This document shows, one piece after another, positions 37,007 through 45,065 of a stretch of DNA of 64,000 nt (positions are counted from its first letter, which is position 1; the number at the start of each line of letters is the position of its first letter). The translations under genes were made by a program, and so were the position numbers. The notes under the pieces are model-generated. The model was not told the origin of the DNA. It was given only the letters and a program-made list of their open reading frames with translations, and ran no database searches. Source of the stretch: Parapedobacter sp964498395 (lineage in GTDB: Bacteria; Bacteroidota; Bacteroidia; Sphingobacteriales; Sphingobacteriaceae); contig CAZCHE010000001.1 in NCBI GenBank assembly GCA_964498395.1, forward strand, positions 618,570 to 682,569. The letters are read 5' to 3'.

Positions 37007-37543
37007 AAAATTACCCTGCTAGTTGTTTGCGGTTGTCCTCGTATGATCCAGCTACCACCTCAATATCAGTGGATAAAAACGTGTTTTCATCACCCAAGAA
37101 TCATGCCTAAGTTTAGGATGTTACGGTTCCGCTTGGTTAACTTTCTGCAAACTTCATTTTAAGGGTCACCCTGTTACTCAATGGAGTTGCTCTGGTCACC
37201 AAAAACGTACGTTCAAAGTTCCGGGTTTTCTGCAAGAAAAATTAGAAAAACAAGCGATTTTAATAAGTTTTGCAGTGGACTAACTGTAATTGTCAATGGC
37301 TAATTTTTGTTTGGCGGCGACAATCCCCAATAAATCACGAAAAGAAACTTTATTAAATTCAGGTTATTATATATACAAATTGAAAATAAATAATTACCTT
37401 CGATTTGTAGTATTTTTTCTACAAAAGAAAAAAAAGGCACACAGTTTGCTAACTAAGCTAATTGATATCCGTAAAAAGGAAAATCACGCTTATCGACACC
37501 GTAAATAGACAAGTTTCACTACGGTTCAAAAATAATTATACTG
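37007..37543. other. 537-bp divergent non-coding region with operator 5
   Basis: This region lies between the esterase and the second beta-helix gene. It becomes strongly AT-rich from about 37280. It holds one perfect palindrome (37404-37425) and two direct copies of GGTCACC near 37167 and 37194. The open frame 37290-37508 runs through the palindrome, is low-complexity lysine-rich and was rejected. No RNA gene is recognisable. Confidence 0.6.
37404..37425. promoter_or_regulatory. Palindromic operator 5 (TTTGTAG-N8-CTACAAA)
   Basis: Both half-sites are perfect. It ends 119 bp before the beta-helix lipoprotein start. Directly before it is TACCTTCG (37395-37402), one base off the Bacteroidota -7 box TAnnTTTG, so the palindrome may sit around the transcription start. 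Confidence 0.7.
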
Positions 37544-38908
37544 ATGGGAAATTATATTTACTACAAGACCTGGCCCCTACTCTTTTTTCTCTCATTTATA
37601 CTCATCTCGACGGTCATTTCTTGCAAGAAAAGAAGCATTAAATTGGATGACGATCTTCAAGCGATTACGGATAGTGTTCCAGAAACCGTTGATCCACCCA
37701 CTCCACCTGAGGATAATGCTCCGCCGGCAGAAGAAGAGGAAGAAGAGGAGGAAAGCATTTTGGTTGGTAATGGTTCAGGTAGCCTGACCATTAACAGCAG
37801 TACATTAAATGGCACATCAGCTACCACGATCCGAATCAGGAGTGGTAGCTATTCGGTCATATCAATTCAAAATTTAACGGGAACAATCGATAATCCCATT
37901 ACGATTGTCAATGACGGCCAGGTCAGAGTGGGAGAAGCCATCGAAACACGAGACATCAACAACGTGGTCATTAGCGGTGCCGGAAACAGTACGATCCCTT
38001 ACGGGATTTCATTCGAAAACCTTGGATACCGTGCCATCCGCATGAGCGGAAAAATGAGCGGCGTAACTATCCGAAACATATACTTTAAAAACGTACCTGA
38101 CCTTTGCATCGCGGGTGACGACAGCAATGGCCGTGGACTGGCAAATGACGGTTCCGTCGCTACACGAACCGAGCGTTTCAAAATACTTCATTGTGTGTTT
38201 GACAATGTTGGCACCATTGGCTTTGGCGGCGAGTTGAACCGATCGGGCGATACGGGTTTTTTCAAAGACGTTGAGATTGCCTACAATACCTTTAAGAATT
38301 CAGACGCCGGTAACCTATGCGTTTTCACCAATGTCCAGGATTACGACATCCACCATAATGTTGTCGATCAGGTCAATCCCCGTAACAACAACCATAATGG
38401 TATATTCTTTATGCAAGGAAACGGAAAATTCCACGACAACATACTAACGAATTATCAGGGAAACGCTATAAGGGCTTGGGTATTTTCACGCGGAACAACC
38501 CCTGCTACACTTGAAATTTATAACAATATCTGTTTTAACACCAGCAAGTATGGCGCTTTCGAGATCCAAGAGTTCGCCCACCATCTCGTATCCGGCAAAA
38601 CCACTTACCTCAATGCAAAAGTACACAATAATACGGCGGGGAAAATGAATACTTCTCGTGATTGGCAAGGACAGGTGCTTGATCTTTACAATATTTCAGG
38701 AGCGTTGGAGTATTACAACAATCTCGGATTTGAGCTCTATTCAAGTGAAAGTAATAAGCCGATTACGGATATGATTAACAATATGAGTAGTACCAGGATT
38801 ACAAGAAACACCGACAATCTTTACTATACAAGTCAAAATGCGGCCATAACAAACGCTGTTTCATTCGTATCTAGGCACTCGGGCGTAGGCGCAACACTCG
38901 ATTTATAA
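37544..38908 (+). CDS. Beta-helix lipoprotein (paralog 2)
   Basis: This 454-residue protein has a lipobox ending at C27 ('STVISCKK'), then a Pro/Glu-rich spacer with a run of eight Glu (about residues 64-71), then a right-handed parallel beta-helix. It shares the order and wording of repeats with the NRPS-operon protein at 18955 ('DYDIHHNVV', 'NHNGIFF', 'GKFHDN', 'RAW', 'INNMS'). The lipid anchor and spacer suggest display on the outer membrane, while paralog 1 appears free. It is a single gene behind operator 5. Glycan cleavage, epimerisation or plain binding are all possible; no catalytic triad could be fixed. Confidence 0.83.
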   Translation: MGNYIYYKTWPLLFFLSFILISTVISCKKRSIKLDDDLQAITDSVPETVDPPTPPEDNAPPAEEEEEEEESILVGNGSGSLTINSSTLNGTSATTIRIRSGSYSVISIQNLTGTIDNPITIVNDGQVRVGEAIETRDINNVVISGAGNSTIPYGISFENLGYRAIRMSGKMSGVTIRNIYFKNVPDLCIAGDDSNGRGLANDGSVATRTERFKILHCVFDNVGTIGFGGELNRSGDTGFFKDVEIAYNTFKNSDAGNLCVFTNVQDYDIHHNVVDQVNPRNNNHNGIFFMQGNGKFHDNILTNYQGNAIRAWVFSRGTTPATLEIYNNICFNTSKYGAFEIQEFAHHLVSGKTTYLNAKVHNNTAGKMNTSRDWQGQVLDLYNISGALEYYNNLGFELYSSESNKPITDMINNMSSTRITRNTDNLYYTSQNAAITNAVSFVSRHSGVGATLDL

Positions 38909-38946
38909 TAAATCCCGAGCGAGAATAGCGAATCCTTCAAAAGTTA

Positions 38947-40038
38947 TTAAACGGCCTCCTTTTGGAAAAGTGCGGGAATGGTTTTTAAGAGAATTTTCAA
39001 ATCCATCCAAAACGAAAAATGCTTGGTATAAAAATTGTCCAACTTCCTGCGCTCTCGGTCGGACATCTCACCCTTACCACGCTTATTCACCTGCCACAAC
39101 CCAGTAATTCCCGCAGGCCCCAAAAAACGGGCGGACCACTCATCTGAGGTAAGCATTTGTGCTTCGTACAGGGGCAACGGCCGATTCCCCACCAAGGACA
39201 TATCCCCTTTCAATACATTGAACAACTGAGGTAATTCATCCAAACTGGTGTTTCGGAGAAAAGCACCTAATCGAGTGATACGTGGGTCATTTTTGATCTT
39301 GATAAATGCAGTTTCTTCACCATTTGCAGCGTACTGGTTCAATTTTGCGAGTTCAGCTAGCCGTTGATCAGCATCCACCCGCATCGACCTGAACTTATAA
39401 AAATTAAATATTTTATATCCTGAGCCCGCTCTTTTGCTCTTATAAATAATCGGACCCTTAGAATCAAATTTAATCAGAACGGCAACGACCAATAAAATGG
39501 GTAATGCAAATAACAACGCAAAGGAAGCGACAACAATATCGAAAATCCGCTTACTGGCGGGTATGCGATAACTTTTTTGTACACGATGCTTATCCAGTTC
39601 AAATGGAATCAGCCGATTCCCGATAATCTTGAACTTCACGATAAACTGAAGCCGTTCGATAATATCTGAGGCATGAAACGGGTAAAAATAGATGTCGTTA
39701 ACATAAGCGCTGAACGCTTGCGTAACGATCGATTTGTTGTTTTTGAATCCTAATAAGATGATGCTAGATGATTTGGTAAGTGGATTTTCCTTAATGGCCA
39801 AGATAAAAGATAAGACCTCAGATAGATTGTCTTCTATTTCCAATACCAAAATATCGGGAACAGAAAATACCGATTGCTTATCAATATGTTTATTCAGGTC
39901 ATTGAAACTGTAAAATCGGTCAACAGCAATGCCTTCGATTAGACCGTTGTCGAGCTCATCTACAAACTTAGTTCCTAAATAAGCTACCGAAATCGTTAAA
40001 AATTTATTCTTTTGTTTGAGGTCAGTTAATAAATCCAT
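38947..40038 (-). CDS. Pseudo-receiver fused to polyprenyl-phosphate sugar-1-phosphate transferase
   Basis: The C-terminal half (about residues 165-363) is a small priming transferase of the WcaJ C-terminal type: one membrane helix after 'KRIFDIVVA', then 'YKFRSM', 'RNTSLDELPQLFNVLKGDMS' and 'GITGLWQV'. It loads the first sugar phosphate on undecaprenyl phosphate. Residues 1-150 resemble a response-regulator receiver, but the phosphoacceptor Asp is Glu (E67 in 'DILVLEIED') and the KPF lysine is replaced by Tyr ('FYPF'), so phosphorylation is unlikely. ATG 40038 is preferred; the frame open to 40068 begins with TTG. It overlaps the receiver gene by 17 bases. Confidence 0.87.
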   Translation of the reverse strand: MDLLTDLKQKNKFLTISVAYLGTKFVDELDNGLIEGIAVDRFYSFNDLNKHIDKQSVFSVPDILVLEIEDNLSEVLSFILAIKENPLTKSSSIILLGFKNNKSIVTQAFSAYVNDIYFYPFHASDIIERLQFIVKFKIIGNRLIPFELDKHRVQKSYRIPASKRIFDIVVASFALLFALPILLVVAVLIKFDSKGPIIYKSKRAGSGYKIFNFYKFRSMRVDADQRLAELAKLNQYAANGEETAFIKIKNDPRITRLGAFLRNTSLDELPQLFNVLKGDMSLVGNRPLPLYEAQMLTSDEWSARFLGPAGITGLWQVNKRGKGEMSDRERRKLDNFYTKHFSFWMDLKILLKTIPALFQKEAV

Positions 40039-40414
40039 AGGTCGACGAATTATTAAATATATTCCCAATGGTTTCTTTCAAAACAATTGGGTCAAAAGGT
40101 TTATGTAGAAATCTATTGACCGAATAAGGTAATTTGTCTACCTCTTCGACAACATGTTCTGAGGAAGATAAGATGATAACCGGAATATCGCTATACAGCC
40201 CGCTTACTTTGATACTTTTCAGAAAAGCCTTACCGTCCATAAGCGGCATCACCCAATCCATGATAATCAAGTCGGGCATATACCGATTTTCTAACCAGAC
40301 AAACGCTTCATAACCATTTCCAACTATCTTAACATCAAACTCTTTGGAAAGGATGAAATACAATAGTTTTTGTAGCGTCGGTTCGTCTTCTAGTAGTAAA
40401 ATTTTTTTCTTCAT
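40022..40414 (-). CDS. Stand-alone CheY-like response regulator receiver
   Basis: This 130-residue single-domain receiver has the acidic pocket E9-D10, the phosphoacceptor D53 in 'LIIMDWVMP', Ser in 'ILSSSE' and Lys in 'LHKPFDP'. No output or DNA-binding domain follows. The gene overlaps the pseudo-receiver/priming transferase gene downstream, so the two are translationally coupled. The pair suggests control of polysaccharide initiation by phosphorylation through receiver-receiver contact. No histidine kinase gene is in the window. Operator 6 lies 90 bp upstream. Confidence 0.93.
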   Translation of the reverse strand: MKKKILLLEDEPTLQKLLYFILSKEFDVKIVGNGYEAFVWLENRYMPDLIIMDWVMPLMDGKAFLKSIKVSGLYSDIPVIILSSSEHVVEEVDKLPYSVNRFLHKPFDPIVLKETIGNIFNNSSTYGFIN

Positions 40415-40503
40415 GTATCACGTATGGATTAAGGCCATTTGCTGAAAACAAATCTCTATGTTTTTTTCAAGAATAAAACACATAAATACCACAATTCCAT
40501 CGT

Positions 40504-40525
40504 TTTGTAGCTGTATCACTACAAG
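40504..40525. promoter_or_regulatory. Palindromic operator 6 (TTTGTAG-N8-CTACAAG)
   Basis: The left half is perfect and the right half matches six of seven bases. It lies 90 bp upstream of the receiver/priming-transferase unit and marks the right end of the predicted regulon. Confidence 0.62.
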
Positions 40526-40627
40526 TGGATCATAGCTGCTTATAAAAACAGCTGTTAACCATGGAAATCACGTAAAAAAGGTGCTTAAACATCTAATTAA
40601 AGCTATTAGCTTAATACGTGAAGCATA

Positions 40628-40669
40628 AAAAAAACGACATCGCAGGTGTAGCTGAGATGTCGTTTTTTT
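40628..40669. terminator. Intrinsic terminator, usable in both directions
   Basis: A 14-bp perfect stem (40628-40641 with 40656-40669) contains the A-tract, CGACATC/GATGTCG and the T-tract, with a 14-base loop that can pair further (CAG/CTG). It lies 37 bp beyond the stop of the HEAT/DUF1080 gene and should end that minus-strand operon. It also separates the accessory locus from the genes to the right. Confidence 0.85.
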
Positions 40670-40705
40670 ACAATAGTATATTTCGGAATCCGACAGTATA
40701 AAGAC

Positions 40706-43510
40706 TTATTTTCGAGGCAATTCACGAATATAGATATCCCGATAAGATACGTGTGTGCCGTGGGCTTGCAATTCGATTTGCTCAGTCGGGAATATCGGTT
40801 GACTCCTATCCCAATAATTCTCCAATATTACGTTATCCGTTACCAATTCGCCGTTGAGGTACACGGTTACGCGATCACCAATCATCAAAATGCGGAACGT
40901 ATTCCACTCCCCCAACACATTATCCGCTACTTTTAATGGCTTACTTTCGTATTTCTCATTGTTGTACAGTCCTCCCGAACCTACCTGTGCACCTACTTCA
41001 ACTCGTGAAGTATCCCAGATCTGCACTTGCGGCGTACCCCGTAAATAAACACCTGCATCGCCATCCTTACCATCTTTAGCCAGCTTCCAGTCTACCAATA
41101 ACTCGAAATCTCCATACTGGTTGACGGTAGCAATATTGTCTCCCTTGCCGTTGAAATGCAGCACACCATCCCGCACATACCAACCTTCACGCATCAGTTG
41201 ATCGGCCTTTGCCTGTTCTTCGGCCAATGTTTCGACATCCATTGATGCCCGTGCAATCGGGTTTGCCACCAAACCTTTCCATCCATCCAAATCCTTTCCG
41301 TTGAATAACGACACATATCCTCGCTCCTTGGGCAATTCATCCAGATGTTTCTGAATCGCTTCCCGGAGGTAGCTACTTTCACTTCCGGAAAGCAATACGA
41401 TTACCTTATTCAGTAAGCGGGTTACGTCAGCACCATAAAATTGCTGATCCTCCAACGCGATATTCATGACGGTATTGGCAGCGGTAGATCTAAGCTGTTC
41501 ATCATCAAGGTAATTACCTGCAAACAGCAAAGCGTTATAGGTTTTATTGGCTTCGAGTGAGCGGAGAATCAACCGCTTTTGTGCGACCGTTTCCGCCACT
41601 TCAAACACATCGCGCAAATGCAATACTTTTTGATCCGCAGCAATCGTCGAGATTCCCACAAGACGAACTAATCCATTTATAACTGCATCAAGATGACCGG
41701 TGTCCATCACTTTCCGATGACTTAAGTTGATCAATTGGGGTAATGCTTCTGCATCCGACCAGTTTGATAACGCTAATGTGGCCGCACCGCGCAGATTTGA
41801 ATCATCATGGTTTACATAGTCGCCTACGATTGCTAGCGCCTCATTACCCCCTACTCCTGAAAGCACGGGAAAGAACAATAGTTGGAGATTCGAATCACTG
41901 GTTTGGAATCGCTCGATAACCTGTCTAGTGTGTGTAATCTTGTCACTACTACGATTGACTGCCGTAACCAGCGCTTGCTGTACAAAAGCTGTATTTTCGC
42001 CATCTGCGACGGGTAGCAAGTCTACCAATTTATTAATGTCATCTGGTTGTGTAATCTGTGGTAACGATTTATACGCTACTGACTTGACTTCCTTAGACGC
42101 ATCGCCATTTATGATATCAAAAACAATTGGTACACCCTCTCCTGCTCCCCGATGAGCCAAGACTTCGATGAATAGCACCTGAATAGCGGGTTGTTTTTCG
42201 TTAGCCAGCGCATGGGTGACCAGTGCCGTAAGTTGTTCATTTTTCGATGTAAGCAGCACTTGCTTTACCTCCGATCTTGCTTCGTCATCATATGCGGGAA
42301 GTAAACTGATTAACTCTTTTACGGCAGCATCGCCCGCCAACTTAGGCAAGGCCTCCACGGCAGATTTTTGGACAATAGGCGAGCTCGCTTGCAGGGCTTT
42401 CCTTACGGCTGGGAGTGCAGCAGTTTGACCATGGTTTCCTAAATACCGAATGATATCGGCCTGGACCTGCTCATCAGCTTTTGCTAAGCCCCGTATTAAT
42501 TGAGAAGAGACGGAACTGTCTAGGTAAGGCTCCAACAACCCCAAGGCAGCGTTTCGATAAACTGTATGTGTATCTTTCGATGCTTTGACCAACGCCCTTA
42601 CCTGTTTGCCTTGATGAATTTGTGTAAGCAGTCTTAAAGCGGCGATACGCGTATGCACCTGCTCAGCACCTTTCGTGACCTTGAACAAACTGGAAGCTAA
42701 TTTCGCGGCTGTAGCACTTTCTCCTTTGGTCACTAACTGTTGTGCGTAGTTGATATACGCACTGGTCGCGTCCGTCACATCGTACACATAACCAGCCTGT
42801 TGAGCAGCCTTTTGCAATACCGTCGCTGAGTTCTTACCTCCTATTTGCGAAAGTGCAAAGAGTACGGCCTTTTGCAAATCCGTATTAGATGAGCCGACCT
42901 TCGTCAAAATAACCTGTTCAGCAGGCACATATCCCATAAAACCCAATGCATTCACCAAATTAATCTCCATCACGCCGCTTGCATTAGCCAATGCTGACAA
43001 CAAGGCTTGCCCTGCAGATTCGGTACCGATGCGGGCGAGCGCACGAGCGGCTTTTTCACTCAAATAGTCATCGTTAAGGTAAGTGGTCAACGCCTCGATT
43101 GCGGTATCATCGCCCGCATTTTGAAGTAACTGGATGACATACCCCTTGTTATCTTTATTCGTGATCTTGTCTAACGCATCGATGGCGCCATTAACAAACA
43201 CAGCCCGTTGGTTTTCCTTGCCAAGCTGCAACACATAGTAACTATAACTATTTGTCGCGTATTCGATACCGGCGTTATCTCCGGTTCCTGGAGCTACGAG
43301 TTGCTGGAGCAGAGCCGATATATCCGATGCCGTAAAACCTGCAAGTTGGTTCATCGCATCTTGGAATCGTTCGGGTGTCTCCGAAGGTTGCTGGGCAAGC
43401 AGGTCAGCTATTTTGGTTACCGTGGTTCGTGCATCATCCTGTTGGGCATAAACAGGTAGTTGCAATATCAATATGGAAAGCGCTAAAAGCGCATATATAG
43501 GCCTTATCAT
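40706..43510 (-). CDS. HEAT-repeat protein with C-terminal DUF1080 (3-keto-glycoside hydrolase) domain
   Basis: This exported protein of about 934 residues begins with a signal peptide ending 'LPVYAQQ'; ATG 43510 is chosen because it starts the signal, although the frame is open to 43570. Residues about 80-720 are alpha-helical HEAT-like repeats ('ALARIGTESAGQALLSAL', 'DIIRYLGNHGQTAALPAVRKAL'). The last 200 residues form a DUF1080 concanavalin-like domain ('SLFNGKDLDGWKG', 'GDAGVYLRGTPQVQIWD', 'HGTHVSYRDIYIRELP'). DUF1080 proteins are now linked to hydrolysis of 3-keto-disaccharides. It follows the Gfo/Idh/MocA gene by 25 bases, a pairing that fits 3-oxidation followed by cleavage. Confidence 0.88.
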   Translation of the reverse strand: MIRPIYALLALSILILQLPVYAQQDDARTTVTKIADLLAQQPSETPERFQDAMNQLAGFTASDISALLQQLVAPGTGDNAGIEYATNSYSYYVLQLGKENQRAVFVNGAIDALDKITNKDNKGYVIQLLQNAGDDTAIEALTTYLNDDYLSEKAARALARIGTESAGQALLSALANASGVMEINLVNALGFMGYVPAEQVILTKVGSSNTDLQKAVLFALSQIGGKNSATVLQKAAQQAGYVYDVTDATSAYINYAQQLVTKGESATAAKLASSLFKVTKGAEQVHTRIAALRLLTQIHQGKQVRALVKASKDTHTVYRNAALGLLEPYLDSSVSSQLIRGLAKADEQVQADIIRYLGNHGQTAALPAVRKALQASSPIVQKSAVEALPKLAGDAAVKELISLLPAYDDEARSEVKQVLLTSKNEQLTALVTHALANEKQPAIQVLFIEVLAHRGAGEGVPIVFDIINGDASKEVKSVAYKSLPQITQPDDINKLVDLLPVADGENTAFVQQALVTAVNRSSDKITHTRQVIERFQTSDSNLQLLFFPVLSGVGGNEALAIVGDYVNHDDSNLRGAATLALSNWSDAEALPQLINLSHRKVMDTGHLDAVINGLVRLVGISTIAADQKVLHLRDVFEVAETVAQKRLILRSLEANKTYNALLFAGNYLDDEQLRSTAANTVMNIALEDQQFYGADVTRLLNKVIVLLSGSESSYLREAIQKHLDELPKERGYVSLFNGKDLDGWKGLVANPIARASMDVETLAEEQAKADQLMREGWYVRDGVLHFNGKGDNIATVNQYGDFELLVDWKLAKDGKDGDAGVYLRGTPQVQIWDTSRVEVGAQVGSGGLYNNEKYESKPLKVADNVLGEWNTFRILMIGDRVTVYLNGELVTDNVILENYWDRSQPIFPTEQIELQAHGTHVSYRDIYIRELPRK

Positions 43511-43535
43511 GGATTTATGAGGTTTTGTTAGCGAA

Positions 43536-44804
43536 TTATATAGACCATGAACCACGCATGGGTTGGTCAATCAGTCTATTGGCTGCTTCATCATTTACGA
43601 ACACCTGATTTTCAGGGTCAAATTGAAGGGATCTTCCCAAGCGCAACGCCACTAAACCCATATTGACGATCGTGCAAGAGCGATAGCCATTGGCTTCATT
43701 GAGCGCAAACTTTTGTCTGGTCTTGACCGCTTCCACAAAATCGGTCATTTGCGGATCCGGATCCGGAAAAGCAGCTAATTTGCGCTCCATATCCGGAATA
43801 TCAGACTTGAAACCACGATATAACTTCCCTTCCGGTCCTTCGATGTAAGGCATCCCCACGTCTTTACCTTCACCGTCGAGGATAATCTTGCAACCATCAG
43901 CGTAGGTGTATTCTACACGGCGCCATGTTCCTACAGCGTCACTATGCTGCTGTGGCGCATCGATTTCAACGGAAATGGGGCTCTCATTGTCCTTACCCAA
44001 GAAATATTGGACAGGATCAATATAGTGTTGTCCCATATCACCTAAACCGCCACCATCATAGTCCCAATATCCCCTGAACGTGGTATGCACCCGATGTGAA
44101 CTGTAGGGTTTATAGGGTGCGGGGCCTAGCCACATGTCGTAATCTAACTCACTGGGCACCTCCTCAACAGGCAAGTTCTCACGGCCCACCCAGTAAAACT
44201 TCCAGTCGAATCCGGTGTGTTTGCTGATGGTCACTTTAAGTGGCCATCCTAACATCCCAGAGTCTACCAATTTCTTTATCCGTTTTACGGGAACGTTCAT
44301 GCCGTAAAAATTGGAGTCGAAACGAAACCACGTATTTAAACGAAAAATATTGCCGTGCTGCTTCACCGCTTCTACCACCCGTTTACCCTCACCAATAGTG
44401 CGGGTCATCGGCTTTTCACACCAAATATCTTTGCCCATACGAGCGGCCTCTGCCGCCATAATACCGTGCCAATGCGGTGGGGTCGCAATATGGACAATGT
44501 CGACCTCGGGTAGTTGGATCAGTTCTCGGAAATCAGCAAACTGCTTAATATCATTTCCCAATTGTTTTACAGCCAACGCCAAGTGGCGGGTATCCACATC
44601 GCATATCGCTACCGTTTTGGTTCCAGCATATTCAAAATGCCCCCTACCCATTGCCCCGACACCTATCACTCCCTTGGTTAAGTGGTCACTTGGTGCCAGA
44701 AATCCCTGACCACCCAATACAAAACGGGGAACGATACTAAAAGCAGTTGCCCCAACCAGTGATTTTTTGATAAAGTCACGTCTCGACGTCTTATTCTCTT
44801 TCAT
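43536..44804 (-). CDS. Gfo/Idh/MocA-family oxidoreductase with Tat signal
   Basis: This 422-residue NAD(P)-dependent sugar oxidoreductase has the twin-arginine signal 'TSRRDFIKKSLVGATAF', a Rossmann fold near 'GVIGVGAMGRGHFEYAG', and 'EKPMTRTIGEGKRVVEAV' carrying the family's EKP lysine. 'GGGLGDMGQHYIDPVQYFLG' supplies the conserved Asp and His of the active site. Export through Tat with bound cofactor is usual for this branch. It is the first gene of the unit with the DUF1080 protein. The likely reaction is oxidation or reduction at a sugar carbon, perhaps C3 of a glycoside. Confidence 0.91.
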   Translation of the reverse strand: MKENKTSRRDFIKKSLVGATAFSIVPRFVLGGQGFLAPSDHLTKGVIGVGAMGRGHFEYAGTKTVAICDVDTRHLALAVKQLGNDIKQFADFRELIQLPEVDIVHIATPPHWHGIMAAEAARMGKDIWCEKPMTRTIGEGKRVVEAVKQHGNIFRLNTWFRFDSNFYGMNVPVKRIKKLVDSGMLGWPLKVTISKHTGFDWKFYWVGRENLPVEEVPSELDYDMWLGPAPYKPYSSHRVHTTFRGYWDYDGGGLGDMGQHYIDPVQYFLGKDNESPISVEIDAPQQHSDAVGTWRRVEYTYADGCKIILDGEGKDVGMPYIEGPEGKLYRGFKSDIPDMERKLAAFPDPDPQMTDFVEAVKTRQKFALNEANGYRSCTIVNMGLVALRLGRSLQFDPENQVFVNDEAANRLIDQPMRGSWSI

Positions 44805-44860
44805 AATTTGATGTAAAACATATCATTAATTTCGCTGCAATCAGACCACAAAAAAACAGC

Positions 44861-44877
44861 TGAATCCACCGGATTCA
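44861..44877. promoter_or_regulatory. Perfect 7-3-7 palindrome upstream of the Gfo/DUF1080 unit
   Basis: TGAATCC-ACC-GGATTCA is an exact inverted repeat with a three-base centre, 56 bp before the oxidoreductase start and without a following T-run. It could be an operator for that unit. It could also act on the PPTase gene on the other strand, which is less likely at about 190 bp. Confidence 0.35.
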
Positions 44878-45030
44878 TCACTTTCCTTGCTGTACTGTAT
44901 CTCTTGTAAACCTAAGGTCAACTAAAATCTCACAGAATTTGGTTTGTCAAATTGCTACTGAATAATCCACCCAATAAGCAAATCTATGGTTTTATCATAC
45001 ATAAACCAACACCTCTTTAATTTTTACTGT

Positions 45031-45038
45031 TACCTTTG
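45031..45038 (+). promoter_or_regulatory. Bacteroidota -7 box for the PPTase gene
   Basis: TACCTTTG matches TAnnTTTG. Transcription should begin near 45044, very close to the first possible start codons, so the leader is short. No clear -33 TTG element at the usual distance. Confidence 0.5.
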
Positions 45039-45065
45039 TCTATAACTCCATGAATAAATCAGGCA

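Noticed and set aside
37290..37508. 72-codon plus-strand frame upstream of the beta-helix lipoprotein
   Set aside because: Lysine-rich low-complexity product, and the frame crosses a perfect operator palindrome.
40366..40387. TTTGTAG inside the receiver gene
   Set aside because: No matching right half-site at the eight-base spacing; it is coding sequence.
2880..40530. Mobile-element or integrative island boundaries around the accessory locus
   Set aside because: No integrase, transposase, tRNA or flanking direct repeat was found; the only sharp edge is the terminator at 40628.
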